DNA from: Acetivibrio alkalicellulosi
GTDB taxonomy: Bacteria; Bacillota; Clostridia; Acetivibrionales; Acetivibrionaceae
DNA length: 52,782 bases
Direction: 5' to 3'
Assembly (NCBI GenBank): GCA_008125075.1
Contig: VLTH01000003.1
Span: 695,787-748,568 of the forward strand
Part shown: positions 1 through 8,287 of the stretch, one piece after another
Numbering within the stretch: position 1 is the first letter of the stretch
How the letters are laid out: every line of letters starts with the position of its first letter
Translations under genes and position numbers: made by a program
The notes under the pieces: generated by a model
Seen by the model: only the letters and a program-made list of their open reading frames with translations
The model's database searches: none
What the model was told of the DNA's origin: nothing

Positions 1-201
1 GGTATTTGATTGATCTTCAACTACTTTTAAAGGAACCCAGTCTTGTGTCTCTTTGTTATTTTTTTTAAAATAATTATACCATTTATTAAGACTTCTTAAG
101 TTTACATTGTTGTTTTTACACCATTGTGTTTGATTTTGTCCACTCTTTTTAAATTGTTCTACTATGTCTCTCCACATCTTTAGATTTTTTTCTTCTGACA
201 T
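1..201 (-). CDS. IS66-family accessory protein TnpA-like (partial)
   Basis: The first 67 codons of a gene that continues beyond the left edge. Translation starts MSEEKNLKMWRDIVEQF and continues with a basic, helical stretch (KSGQNQTQWCKNN...LNKWYNYFKK), the usual look of the small helix-turn-helix protein encoded first in IS66 elements (TnpA/Orf1), which is needed with TnpB and TnpC for transposition. The start at 201 is fixed by a GGAGGTG ribosome binding site eight bases upstream. The match to the terminal repeat at 282 supports the assignment. Whether the remaining genes are intact cannot be seen. Confidence 0.7.
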   Translation of the reverse strand, partial: MSEEKNLKMWRDIVEQFKKSGQNQTQWCKNNNVNLRSLNKWYNYFKKNNKETQDWVPLKVVEDQSNT

Positions 202-282
202 AAAAACACCTCCAAATTTATATTGAAGGTATTATCTCATATATTATTTTCATTTAAAATGTGGGTAATATATGACGCTTAC
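1..282 (-). mobile_element. IS66-family insertion sequence, one end only
   Basis: On the minus strand the element begins at 282 with GTAAGCGTC (plus-strand 274-282), which matches the GTAAGCG-type terminal inverted repeat known for IS66-family elements. About 80 bases inside it lies a tnpA-like start with a good ribosome binding site. The rest of the element is beyond the left window edge. Bases 283-290 (gattatta) would be one copy of the 8-bp target duplication typical of this family; the other copy cannot be seen. The insertion lies inside the ABC permease gene that follows. Confidence 0.75.
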
Positions 283-1629
283 GATTATTAAACCTGCTAT
301 TGGCATTATAGCTGTTGCCTGAAGAAATCCGGCTTTTACATATTCTAATCCTTCACTAAACCCTCCCTCGGAGGCTAGAGCAATTCCAAATGAGAACGCC
401 ACTATTATAGCTATTGATCCTAGAATGCTTACTGTTATATAGCTTAAAAATACTTTAGTTCTACTTACCGCTGTCGAGAGAACTGATTCTAATGGTCCTC
501 CTTTTTCCTCTGAATATATTCTTAATATTGAAAGCATTGTAAATATAGAAACTACTGCAGCCATAAGGCCAATTAAACTAAACATAAACATTTCGCCGGC
601 GATTTTAAGATGTGGAAAAGCATCCATGTCTTCAACGATTTCACCAAATTCTGTGCTTGATGCTCCAAAAATCAAACCCAAAAGTAATAGTCCAACTATC
701 CAACCCATTAAACCAATTCTCTGTAGTCTAAAAGTCAGTCCTAAAGGATTTTGAAGCCACTTAGCAGCTGTAGCTGATCCTTTACGCGCAGGGAGGATTC
801 CTCTGCCCACATCTCTATGATTTACTAACACAAAAGCTGTTCTTATAAGGAGTATAAATGAAACTATGAAAAAGGATAATATCCACCAGTTATTTTGGTC
901 AAAAGGATGCATCTGCTGAGCCCAACCTAATGGAGAAAGCCATACAGGCCAAGCACTTTCATAGCCCATTCCATCTGCATTTACAGTTCCCATAACGTTC
1001 CCTATAGAATTTATAACAAATATCACTCCTATTATTACTGCTGACAATCCGTTTGAACCTCTTGAACTTTCAGAAAGCTGAGCAGTAATTCCTGCAATTG
1101 CTGAGAACAGTATACCTAATGCTCCATATGATGCACCAGCAATTAAAGATCCTTCTATGGAAAGGCCATTTACTATTAAGCCTAAAGCTATAAGAATTGA
1201 AACTAGAATGTTTGATGCTATTGCAAGTATTAAAGCACTAGTTAGAGAAGAATATCTTCCAACTGCTGTTGAGCTAATTAATTCTGAGCATCCTGTTTCT
1301 TCATTATTTCTAGTGTGTCTTATTATAAGCTGTATATTCATCATTGCAACTAATACGGCTATTATTGCTGACATCCTAATAAGAAAGAACTGACCTAGCT
1401 CACCCACACTATCCGGTGAAAGGGGGGCTATAAGAAATCTCATTCCTGGACTTGTTGAGGCCATTACAACAATTTCTTTTATATCTTGAGGAGTAAAATC
1501 TCCATAAGCCTTTGTAATTAGAGCAACAATACCAAAAATACTTAAAAGCCATATAGGAAGCTTAATGCGGTCTCGTTTCATAGCAAGTTTTAGTAATGTT
1601 TTAGTATTTGCAAAATTTTGTTTTTTCAT
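250..1629 (-). CDS. ABC-2 exporter permease, C-terminus removed by IS66 insertion
   Basis: Large multi-spanning membrane protein of the ABC-2 type, resembling the long permeases annotated as exporters of polyketide antibiotics (usually about 530 residues, twelve membrane segments). Hydrophobic segments alternate with short loops throughout; residues near 175-185 and 375-400 carry the typical GSRG and EEKGGPLESVLST-like loops. Only 459 residues are present, and the last ten (VSVIYYPHFK) are read from the IS66 terminus starting at base 282, so native sequence ends about residue 449 and one or two final membrane segments are missing. The start overlaps the upstream ATPase stop by 4 bp (ATGA), showing translational coupling. 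Probably non-functional or impaired; truncation by the IS is a strong inference. Confidence 0.85.
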   Translation of the reverse strand: MKKQNFANTKTLLKLAMKRDRIKLPIWLLSIFGIVALITKAYGDFTPQDIKEIVVMASTSPGMRFLIAPLSPDSVGELGQFFLIRMSAIIAVLVAMMNIQLIIRHTRNNEETGCSELISSTAVGRYSSLTSALILAIASNILVSILIALGLIVNGLSIEGSLIAGASYGALGILFSAIAGITAQLSESSRGSNGLSAVIIGVIFVINSIGNVMGTVNADGMGYESAWPVWLSPLGWAQQMHPFDQNNWWILSFFIVSFILLIRTAFVLVNHRDVGRGILPARKGSATAAKWLQNPLGLTFRLQRIGLMGWIVGLLLLGLIFGASSTEFGEIVEDMDAFPHLKIAGEMFMFSLIGLMAAVVSIFTMLSILRIYSEEKGGPLESVLSTAVSRTKVFLSYITVSILGSIAIIVAFSFGIALASEGGFSEGLEYVKAGFLQATAIMPIAGLIIVSVIYYPHFK

Positions 1630-2546
1630 TTAGGCTCCCTCCTTAAGCTATTATTAACAGATTTCATTTCTTCTCCATAGTGTCTCATAAATAGTTCTTC
1701 TAATGTGGGTGGAGTACTAATTACCGACTTAATATTAAACTTCACCAAATATTCAATTGCTTCACCTACCATGCTCTTATCTATTCTAAATGATGTAGTA
1801 TTTCCGTTAATATTTATATTGCTAATACTCTTGATTTTGTCTAGTCCTTCTACAGTATCTTTAGTATCAACTGAAATTGTCATTTTAGTCATGTGCCTTA
1901 GTTGGTCTAATGTTCCTGATTCAACTATTTCTCCTTGCCTTATAATAGTTACCTTGTCGCAAAGTTTCTCTACATCAGCCAGTATGTGACTTGACATTAG
2001 CACGGTTTTTCCTTGTCTTTTAAGTTTTTCAACACAATCTTGAAAAACTGCTGTCATCAGTGGGTCAAGTCCAGAGGTGGGTTCATCAAGAATATAGAAG
2101 TCTACATCTGATGAAAATGCTGATATGAGACCTACTTTTTGTCTGTTTCCTTTTGAATAAGTACTGCATTTTTTTGTTGGATCTAGATCAAAAAGTTTTA
2201 GTAAATTTTCTCTTTTATCTTTGTTTATACCTCCTCGAAGCTTTCCAAACAAATCAATTACTTCTCCTCCTGTAAGGTTTGGCCATAGGTGAACATCACC
2301 TGGCACATATGCTAATTTTTTGTGAATATCAACTGAATCATTCCATACATCTTTTCCAAACAACTTAGCATCTCCAGAACTTTTTCTTAATAGTCCAAGA
2401 AGTATCCTTATTGTTGTTGTCTTCCCAGCCCCATTTGGTCCAAGGAATCCAATACATTCTCCTTTTTTAATATTAAGATCAACCTTGTTTAATGCTCTAA
2501 ACTTTCCATAATATTTAGTAAGCTTATTAATTTCAACAACTTTCAT
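1626..2546 (-). CDS. ABC transporter ATP-binding protein
   Basis: ATPase of an ABC-2 exporter, 306 residues, partner of the permease that overlaps its stop codon. Visible motifs are Walker A GPNGAGKTTT, the Q-loop region, the signature YSKGNRQKVGL, Walker B FYILDEPTSGLD and the switch-histidine region MSSHIL. A C-terminal regulatory extension of about 90 residues follows, as in DrrA/CcmA-type exporters. The ATG at 2546 is chosen over an upstream TTG at 2561 because the GGAGGTG ribosome binding site sits between the two. With its permease truncated the transporter is probably inactive. The substrate cannot be told from sequence. Confidence 0.9.
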   Translation of the reverse strand: MKVVEINKLTKYYGKFRALNKVDLNIKKGECIGFLGPNGAGKTTTIRILLGLLRKSSGDAKLFGKDVWNDSVDIHKKLAYVPGDVHLWPNLTGGEVIDLFGKLRGGINKDKRENLLKLFDLDPTKKCSTYSKGNRQKVGLISAFSSDVDFYILDEPTSGLDPLMTAVFQDCVEKLKRQGKTVLMSSHILADVEKLCDKVTIIRQGEIVESGTLDQLRHMTKMTISVDTKDTVEGLDKIKSISNININGNTTSFRIDKSMVGEAIEYLVKFNIKSVISTPPTLEELFMRHYGEEMKSVNNSLRREPK

Positions 2547-2616
2547 AGAAAGCACCTCCAAAATTTTTTTAAGTTTTCTTGTTAAATTAATAATAACTTA
2601 TTCTATAAAAAATTAG

Positions 2617-2634
2617 ACCTAACTAAGGTTAGGT
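2617..2634. promoter_or_regulatory. Inverted repeat upstream of the ABC exporter genes, possible operator
   Basis: ACCTAAC at 2617-2623 and GTTAGGT at 2628-2634 form a perfect 7-bp dyad around TAAG. It lies about 70 bp upstream of the ATPase start, where a repressor site would be expected. Exporter operons of this kind are often controlled by TetR- or MarR-family regulators, but none is present here. On the plus strand the dyad is followed by TTTTT, so a small terminator is the alternative reading. Confidence 0.4.
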
Positions 2635-2714
2635 TTTTATTATTTTAATTACCCAACTTAATTCCGGTCAAGTAAAACATTTATATAATGTTCAGTATCG
2701 ATGAATAGAAAGAT

Positions 2715-2838
2715 TTATCTTAATTTAGTAAAAAGAACATGGTTTAGAACTTCTTCAGCACTAAGCTTAAGGTTTCCTTCCCAGAAATTATCACCATAAG
2801 GAATCCTAATAAATATTGCCTTTTTGAAGGTTTGCTTT
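2715..2838 (-). pseudogene. C-terminal remnant of an unidentified protein
   Basis: A minus-strand frame without a start reads ...KKAIFIRIPYGDNFWEGN, then LKLSAEEVLNHVLFTKLR and a stop. Composition and periodicity look protein-like, unlike the surrounding AT-rich DNA, but upstream the frame runs into a stop within the 52-bp repeat. I do not recognise the family. It may be the tail of a gene lost when the repeat or another element inserted. Confidence 0.3.
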
Positions 2839-2872
2839 AGTTAAAGTTGAATTATTAATAATTAGTAATTAA
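2821..2872. repeat. 52-bp dispersed direct repeat, copy 1
   Basis: Begins TTTTTGAAGG and ends in AATTAATAA-type sequence. Matches 4591-4642 in the same orientation at 47 of 52 positions by hand alignment, without gaps. The flanks are unrelated, so the edges are sharp. Function unknown. Confidence 0.6.
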
Positions 2873-3037
2873 ACATACAAACATATGAAACATAGTATAA
2901 TTTATGCAGATTATGTGGTAATATATTAGGTAAGGGAAAAAAATATTATCCCCATAAAATGGATGTGTGTTGATAATTAAAATACACGCTATTTTTTGAA
3001 ATTAATAATTTAATTAATTAATTGAAAGGGTGATTTT

Positions 3038-3265
3038 ATGGAAGCACTTAGAAAAGTGGTAAATGGTGCTGATTTGCCTAGCATTTTTGAATTACCAGAG
3101 AACGTTAAAAAAAGAAAGCTTGAAGTCATTATAATTCCTATGAATGAAAACGAAGAAATAGATTTAAAGCTAAATGCCATTGACAAACTACACGGATTAC
3201 TAAGTAATGACAACTTTTTAATAGAAGAATTTGATTTAATAATCTCTAAAAGATTGTCTTGTTAA
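3038..3265 (+). CDS. Small antitoxin-like protein
   Basis: Seventy-five residues, starting MEALRKVVNGADLPSIFELP and continuing NVKKRKLEVIIIPMNE. This resembles the N-terminal part of small clostridial antitoxin-type proteins ('MEAIRKIV...LP...LRNRKVEVIVLPL'), which pair with PIN-type toxins. The C-terminus (LLSNDNFLIEEFDLIISKRLSC) is less typical. The ribosome binding site AAAGGGTG is well placed. No toxin gene follows: the next 140 bases have no reading frame and the next gene is on the other strand. It is therefore an orphan if the family call is right. Confidence 0.5.
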   Translation: MEALRKVVNGADLPSIFELPENVKKRKLEVIIIPMNENEEIDLKLNAIDKLHGLLSNDNFLIEEFDLIISKRLSC

Positions 3266-3408
3266 GAAGCTTCTAACATGGCTTTAAGCCTATGATTAAC
3301 AAGTGATATGCTGTAGAGGCTTCCGTTGTCCCAACAACAGATATAATAATCAATAAACATTTCAATTGTAGAATTATTATTAACTCGTTATTCAAAGGAG
3401 TATACTCC

Positions 3409-4152
3409 CTATATAAGTCCCGAACTTAAAATAAATATTGCTCCTCCATGAGTTATTGTGGCAGGAATAATTCCATATTTACTACCAACTAACCCTGCTA
3501 TCATACCTTCCCAAAGTGTAAATATTAAAATTGGGAGTCCAATATCAGTAACAGTTATTGCTAAAAATATATGACAAGCCGCAAACATTACACCAGTACT
3601 AAGACCCGCTACTATATAATTTTGACTATTTTTCAATACACCAAGTGCATAACCACGAAATAAACATTCTTCTAGCAGGTTGCCAAACATTGAAAATAAT
3701 AATAATGGTAATAGAATTGACGCATTAACTATACCACCTCTGTCATTAATATCAATTCCTCTATATAAATTTAGAAAAGGTGCAGCAACAACTATGCATC
3801 CTAATATTCCAAATATCAATCCAATAAGCTTTTTATTGCGAAACCAAATTAAATACTTTCTGTTTTCTCTATCAAATTTATATAGAGCAACAACGACAAT
3901 GAGGCTAGTAACAGCAAATGCTATTAAAAACGCTGGATCTGAACTCATCCTTAACCAAACAATTCCATTTTCTTTTCCAAGGGTCCATAGTCCTAATGGG
4001 GTCATGGCATCGCGCATCAGTATAAAAGTAAAGATATAAATAACTGTTCTAAAATAAACATTTGGTTTAATTAGAACAAATGTTAATGCGATCAATCCCA
4101 TTCCAGGGAAAATTCTTAAAAAATAATTAATTAACATTTCCAAAGTACTCAT
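3409..4152 (-). CDS. CPBP-family intramembrane metalloprotease
   Basis: Polytopic membrane protein of 247 residues with the CPBP (CAAX protease and bacteriocin-processing, 'Abi') motifs: EExxxR at 161-166 (EECLFRGYALG), a histidine in the following helix at 194 (AACHIFLA) and a third motif with His235 (ITHGG). These residues are the known active-site glutamates and zinc-binding histidines of the family. About eight hydrophobic segments are visible. The gene stands alone, divergent from its downstream neighbour. The upstream AAAGAGAG is only a moderate ribosome binding site. Substrates of bacterial members are mostly unknown; bacteriocin immunity or peptide processing are possible roles. Confidence 0.85.
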   Translation of the reverse strand: MSTLEMLINYFLRIFPGMGLIALTFVLIKPNVYFRTVIYIFTFILMRDAMTPLGLWTLGKENGIVWLRMSSDPAFLIAFAVTSLIVVVALYKFDRENRKYLIWFRNKKLIGLIFGILGCIVVAAPFLNLYRGIDINDRGGIVNASILLPLLLFSMFGNLLEECLFRGYALGVLKNSQNYIVAGLSTGVMFAACHIFLAITVTDIGLPILIFTLWEGMIAGLVGSKYGIIPATITHGGAIFILSSGLI

Positions 4153-4866
4153 TATTTAGTCGCTCTCTTTCTATTTAATATTTCGCACAACCTAAAACGA
4201 AGCTAGAGTTTAAACACTAGACATGCTTCAGACCTTGCTATTATGTGATGAATTATCATCCCACCCTATATCTTAACCTTTGCTACTTCATTACCCTTAA
4301 TAATACCATTTCAAACTATTTTTTGTCAGCAAAATTTCTTAAATTATTAAACCTTTTAAGTTAAAACTATATAGCTATTTTGTTTACTTATGATAGTGTA
4401 ATATATCACCATAGCGCTATTATACAAAAAACTAGAAAATATTTTTACAAAGCGAAACATTTGAATATTAGTAAGAAAATATCAAAAAAAAGTTATCTGC
4501 ATTTTGAATTAGCTTCATTATATAAAAGTAGTTTGTCTATGTAAGTAGGTGGTTGTGTAAATTAATATCTTTATTTATAAATAATGACTCTTTTTGAAGG
4601 TGTGTGTTAGTTAAAGTCGAATTATTAATAATTATTAATTAATTTGTATTGCGCCTTTTGTAATTATTTGATAAAATATTAATATAAAAAATATAATTTA
4701 ATAAAATTTGTATTCGTCTATAAACTTTTTGTATTCTCTTCAAATTTATTTTACTAATTCTCTATATTTATAATGAATTATATTATTATATATAAGTTTT
4801 AATTATAAGGCTTTTTTGCCATATAAAACATTTCAAGGTATATTTTTGATTTAAAGGAGGAGTTTT
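4153..4866. other. 714-bp AT-rich intergenic stretch
   Basis: No supported gene. It holds the second copy of the 52-bp repeat (4591-4642) and long A/T runs from 4640 to 4800. The next gene has an AAAGGAGGAG ribosome binding site at about 4853-4862. I see no convincing sigma-A promoter; a SigI-type or other alternative promoter for the dockerin gene is possible but I cannot place it. Confidence 0.5.
4591..4642. repeat. 52-bp dispersed direct repeat, copy 2
   Basis: Same orientation as the copy at 2821-2872 with five mismatches. The DNA just left of TTTTTGAAGG differs completely between copies. Both copies lie upstream of plus-strand genes, roughly 160 and 220 bp before the start codon. Confidence 0.6.
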
Positions 4867-5901
4867 ATGTTTAAAAGAATGATTATTTGTGGGCTTGTAC
4901 TTGCTTTAGTTTGTTCAACTTTGCTTGCAACAACTGTATTTGGTGAGGGAGATTACAGTTTTAACCAGGAAATAACTTACAATATCTATGGTGATTTAAA
5001 CGGAGATGGAATTATCGACTCGACAGACTACATATTGTTGAAAAGGTATGTATTGTCAATAATTACTGACTTTTCACCAGAACAAAAAATAATAGCAGAT
5101 TTAAATGGAGATGGGGTTGTAAATAGTATTGATTGTGTTCTGTTGAAACGTTATATCCTAGATATAATTAACAAGTTTCCTGTAGAAGAGATGAACGAAG
5201 ACATTATCAATATCCCAGAGGGAGAAGTTGAAAACATAGTATTAGCTCAATATGTTACATATTATCCACCAAACAATATACAAAAAACGGTTACTGGAGA
5301 AGAGGATATAAGAACAATCTATGAAATGATACAAGGAATTAAGGTGTTACGAAAGACAAACGAAACAGTATCAGGAGCGGGATGTTTTTATGTCACAATC
5401 AACTTTGAAGATGGTACAGAATACACTATTGCCTACGATATACACCTAATCAAGGATTCTGATAGGTATAAAATAGAATTTACAAAAGGCAACCCACAGG
5501 ATATATTTGATGAACTGGACTATCCTATAGAAGATATAAATAATGAAGACCCATACAGTGACATTATCAATGTTCCAGAGGGAGAAATTGAAAACATAGT
5601 ATTAGCTCAATATGTTACATATTATCCACCAAACAATATACAAAAAACAGTTACTGGAGAAGAGGATATAAGAACAATCTATGAAATGGTACAAGGAATT
5701 AAGGTGTTAGGAAAGGCAAATGAAGCATTAGTAGGAGCAGGACTTTTTTATGTCACAATCAACTTTGAAGATGGTACAGAATATACTATTGCCTACGATA
5801 TACATCTGGTTAAGGATTCTGATAGGTATAAAATTGAATTTACTAAAGGCAATCCAAAAGATATATTTGATGAACTGGACTATCCTATAGAGAATATATA
5901 G
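4867..5901 (+). CDS. Secreted type I dockerin protein with duplicated C-terminal domain
   Basis: Secreted protein of 344 residues. A signal peptide covers residues 1-27 (cleavage near VFG-EG). A type I dockerin spans about 40-110: two calcium-binding segments, GDLNGDGIIDSTDY...LLKRY and ADLNGDGVVNSIDC...LLKRY. The Ser-Thr pair and Lys-Arg in the first segment match the Clostridium thermocellum recognition pattern; the second segment has Asn-Ser-Ile instead of Asp-Ser-Thr. Two near-identical 120-residue units follow (about 112-225 and 232-344), each with the motif LAQYVTYYPPNNIQKTV and an EDGTEYTIAYD strand. I do not recognise this domain; it is not an obvious catalytic or carbohydrate-binding family. 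The dockerin predicts attachment to a cohesin scaffold. A terminator follows at 5997. Confidence 0.85.
   Translation: MFKRMIICGLVLALVCSTLLATTVFGEGDYSFNQEITYNIYGDLNGDGIIDSTDYILLKRYVLSIITDFSPEQKIIADLNGDGVVNSIDCVLLKRYILDIINKFPVEEMNEDIINIPEGEVENIVLAQYVTYYPPNNIQKTVTGEEDIRTIYEMIQGIKVLRKTNETVSGAGCFYVTINFEDGTEYTIAYDIHLIKDSDRYKIEFTKGNPQDIFDELDYPIEDINNEDPYSDIINVPEGEIENIVLAQYVTYYPPNNIQKTVTGEEDIRTIYEMVQGIKVLGKANEALVGAGLFYVTINFEDGTEYTIAYDIHLVKDSDRYKIEFTKGNPKDIFDELDYPIENI
5200..5900 (+). repeat. Tandem 360-bp duplication inside the dockerin gene
   Basis: Copies 5200-5540 and 5560-5900 are offset by exactly 360 bp and nearly identical; long stretches such as 5593-5650 match base for base. The few differences include silent and coding changes (RKTNET to GKANEA), so the duplication is recent but not brand new. 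Confidence 0.9.
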
Positions 5902-5996
5902 ATAGGTACTGATAATTAAAAATAACCTATTAATAATTTATCTTCTAAGAGTAGCTTTAGATAATCGAGTTTACTTGTACTCTATTTATAGATTAA

Positions 5997-6036
5997 AAAG
6001 CAAGGTTTTGGTGATTAAATCCCAAAACCTTGCTTT
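5997..6036. terminator. Bidirectional terminator between convergent genes
   Basis: AAAGCAAGGTTTTGG (5997-6011) pairs perfectly with CCAAAACCTTGCTTT (6022-6036) around a 10-base loop; T-rich on both sides. It serves the dockerin gene and the convergent transpeptidase gene. Confidence 0.85.
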
Positions 6037-6168
6037 ATTTGAAACAACATGTGTGATAGCTATGATTATGAAATTAAATTAACATAAAAATCTCTTAGAA
6101 GATTGCTGAATTGTTGATACAAAAGGACTGTAACAGAAACATATCCTCTATAATGTTTTAAATATTTA

Positions 6169-6660
6169 CTAATATATTCTTACAGGTGTTCCAATAGTAA
6201 TTGTATTGTATAATTTTTTAGCATCACTTGAGTACATTCTTATGCATCCACCGCTAACTGCTTGGCCTATAGACCAGGGTTTATCGGTTCCATGAATACC
6301 ATAAGTACCGTGGGGAACACTAAGTTGCATAAAATACCCTCCAAATTGTTCTCCCCATAAAGCTTTTTTAGTAATAGTCCAATTTCCTAGGGGAGTTGGG
6401 GTAGAAGGTTTTCCAACTGCTACCGGGTATTGTTTTTTAAAAGTGCCATTAGAAAGTAGCTTGAGTATTCTTTTTTCAGTATCAATCTCAATTGAATACC
6501 GTTCTCTAGATATATCAAATATGGGTATAAAAAGGGGTTGACCTACAAAAATAAGATTTGGATCAAGTATTTTATTAGCTTCAATTATCCTTTCTATTGT
6601 AGTATTAAATTGAATGGCGATTCTAAGTAATGTATCTCCAGGTTGAATGTAATATATCAT
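6169..6660 (-). CDS. LysM and L,D-transpeptidase (YkuD) protein
   Basis: Cell-wall enzyme of 163 residues. Residues 1-46 form a LysM peptidoglycan-binding domain (YYIQPGDTLLRIAIQF...NLIFVGQPLFIP). Residues 55-163 form the YkuD catalytic domain with His123 (GIHGTD) and the active-site motif SGGCIRM (Cys139). L,D-transpeptidases make 3-3 crosslinks between peptide stems. Size, domain order and lack of a signal peptide match B. subtilis YkuD (164 residues), a sporulation-associated protein. The start is set by GAAAGGAGTG just upstream. It ends near the shared terminator and is monocistronic. Confidence 0.92.
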   Translation of the reverse strand: MIYYIQPGDTLLRIAIQFNTTIERIIEANKILDPNLIFVGQPLFIPIFDISRERYSIEIDTEKRILKLLSNGTFKKQYPVAVGKPSTPTPLGNWTITKKALWGEQFGGYFMQLSVPHGTYGIHGTDKPWSIGQAVSGGCIRMYSSDAKKLYNTITIGTPVRIY

Positions 6661-7032
6661 AATGTCACTCCTTTCAATATATTTTACTCAGAGAGTAATA
6701 ATATGTTCCGGATACAAACAGAAAGATTTTTAATTTAGGTGTGAAGAGAAAAATTAAAACTTGCAAAATAAGGCCTTTGATAAGTGGAAGTAATATTTCA
6801 GGCATTTCTTAGCTTAAATGAAAAACCCTAAAAAATTTTGTTAAGCACTGTGGTAAAATTAAAAAAGATATTTTTAACATGGAAAGGTTATAGTATAATT
6901 ACAATAGATTAGTATGAAATGTAGTATTAAACTAGTATAAAAAAGGTAATATTAAATAACAATATAATATGACTTAGATACATGTATAATATTGGGACAA
7001 ATCACAGTGAGAAGGATAGGGAGGTAAATTAC
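6661..7032. other. 372-bp intergenic stretch between divergent genes
   Basis: AT-rich and without a supported gene. Bases 6885-6910 read GGTTATAGTATAATTAC, containing a TATAAT-like -10 (AGTATAAT), but I cannot place a convincing -35 at the right spacing. The xylanase ribosome binding site AGGGAGGT is at about 7017-7024. Confidence 0.45.
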
Positions 7033-7995
7033 ATGACACTTAAGGAAAAGTATAAGGATTATTTTAAAATTGGTACAGCTGTTAATGTAAGTTCGATAGA
7101 TACTCATGCCAAATTAATAAAAGAACATTTTAATAGTTTGACATGTGAAAATGAAACGAAATTTTCAAACCTATGTGAGAATAAGGATAACTATAATTTT
7201 ATGTGGGCTGATAAAATAGTAGATTTTGCAAGGGATAATAAGATACCTATGCGTGGTCATACTTTTACATGGCATAACCAAACACCAAAATGGGTTTTTG
7301 AAAATGTTGATAGAGAAGGACTTTTAAAAAGACTGAAGGACCACATAAAAGTAGTAGGAGAAAGATACGAGAAAGAATTTTATTGCTGGGATGTTGTGAA
7401 TGAGGCAATAGAGGATAAGGGGGATTACATATTTAGAAAAAGCCCCTGGACAGAAATTATTGGAGAAGATTTTATAGACTACGCTTTTAGATATGCAAAA
7501 GAAATTCTACCAACAACAGATTTATATTACAATGACTATAATGAAACTCAGTCTCCTAAAAGAGAGCATATTTATAAAATAGTAAAAAGCATGAAAGAAA
7601 GAGGTGTTCCAATTGATGGTGTTGGACTGCAATGTCATTTTAATATATATTCACCTGATAAAGATACCATTCGTAGATCCCTTGAATTGTATGCTAAATT
7701 AGGTCTTAAGTTACAGGTGACAGAAATGGATATATCTATGTTTAAACACGATGATACAACTAGAATAACCAAGCCTTCAAAGGAACTGTTAGAGCTTCAA
7801 GCTAAGGCTTATGGAGATGCTTTTGAAGTGTTTCGTGAGTATAAAGAGGTTATTGATTGTGTCACATTATGGGGTATTGCAGATGATTGCACATGGTTGG
7901 ATAATTTCCCGGTAGAAAACAGAAAGAACTGGCCGTTACTATTTGATGAAGAACATAAACCAAAAGAAGCCCTGCTTAGAATACTTGATTTTTAG
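7033..7995 (+). CDS. GH10 endo-1,4-beta-xylanase, intracellular type
   Basis: Glycoside hydrolase family 10 catalytic domain alone, 320 residues. The acid/base Glu124 lies in WDVVNEAIED and the nucleophile Glu231 in LQVTEMDIS; the family motifs RGHTFTWHNQTP and VGLQCHFN are also present. There is no signal peptide, dockerin or binding module, so this enzyme probably works in the cytoplasm on imported xylo-oligosaccharides rather than as a cellulosome subunit. The ATG at 7033 is preferred over an in-frame upstream ATG at 6982 because AGGGAGGT precedes it at normal spacing and the fold begins MTLKEKYKDYFKIGTAVN. No transporter or regulator gene adjoins it. Confidence 0.93.
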   Translation: MTLKEKYKDYFKIGTAVNVSSIDTHAKLIKEHFNSLTCENETKFSNLCENKDNYNFMWADKIVDFARDNKIPMRGHTFTWHNQTPKWVFENVDREGLLKRLKDHIKVVGERYEKEFYCWDVVNEAIEDKGDYIFRKSPWTEIIGEDFIDYAFRYAKEILPTTDLYYNDYNETQSPKREHIYKIVKSMKERGVPIDGVGLQCHFNIYSPDKDTIRRSLELYAKLGLKLQVTEMDISMFKHDDTTRITKPSKELLELQAKAYGDAFEVFREYKEVIDCVTLWGIADDCTWLDNFPVENRKNWPLLFDEEHKPKEALLRILDF

Positions 7996-8140
7996 AATGC
8001 TAATAATATAATTCAGACGTTTCATAGGAAAGTGGTAGTGGTGTGCGAATTTTTGAACACATTTACCAGATATACCCTAAGTAATGGGGGGCATGCAACA
8101 AATGTGAAGAAAAATATGCACCCTAAGTGATGTGTTTACG

Positions 8141-8217
8141 TTGACAAACCCAGACTATTGTGATAGTATACTAATATAAACTATAGCAATAGTCTGGGTG
8201 CTTATTACAATAGTCTG
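8141..8217 (+). promoter_or_regulatory. Sigma-A promoter with BlaI-type operators
   Basis: TTGACA (8141-8146), 17-base spacer, TAGTAT (8164-8169). The spacer and -10 contain AGACTATTGTGATAGTATA, nearly identical to the site in the blaI promoter. Two further copies of the half-site CAATAGTCTG lie at about 8187-8196 and 8208-8217, the first in inverted orientation forming a larger dyad with CCAGACTATTG. The match to the blaI promoter predicts that the lipoprotein gene at 8288 belongs to the BlaI regulon. Confidence 0.8.
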
Positions 8218-8287
8218 AAAAGATATTTAAGAAATTTTATGGCTTAAGCTATTGGTTATGTATATATAATTTGAGGGGTGCTAAGGT

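Larger units (their letters stand above)
2547..3037. other. 491-bp intergenic stretch
   Basis: Divergent region between the ABC exporter genes and the antitoxin-like gene. It holds the ACCTAAC dyad, a short remnant reading frame on the minus strand (2715-2838) and one copy of a 52-bp repeat (2821-2872). The rest is AT-rich. The antitoxin-like gene is preceded by GAAAGGGTG as ribosome binding site. Confidence 0.6.

Noticed and set aside
3266-3408. Toxin gene after the antitoxin-like protein
   Set aside because: All frames on the plus strand are interrupted within about 20 codons and none resembles a PIN or RelE toxin.
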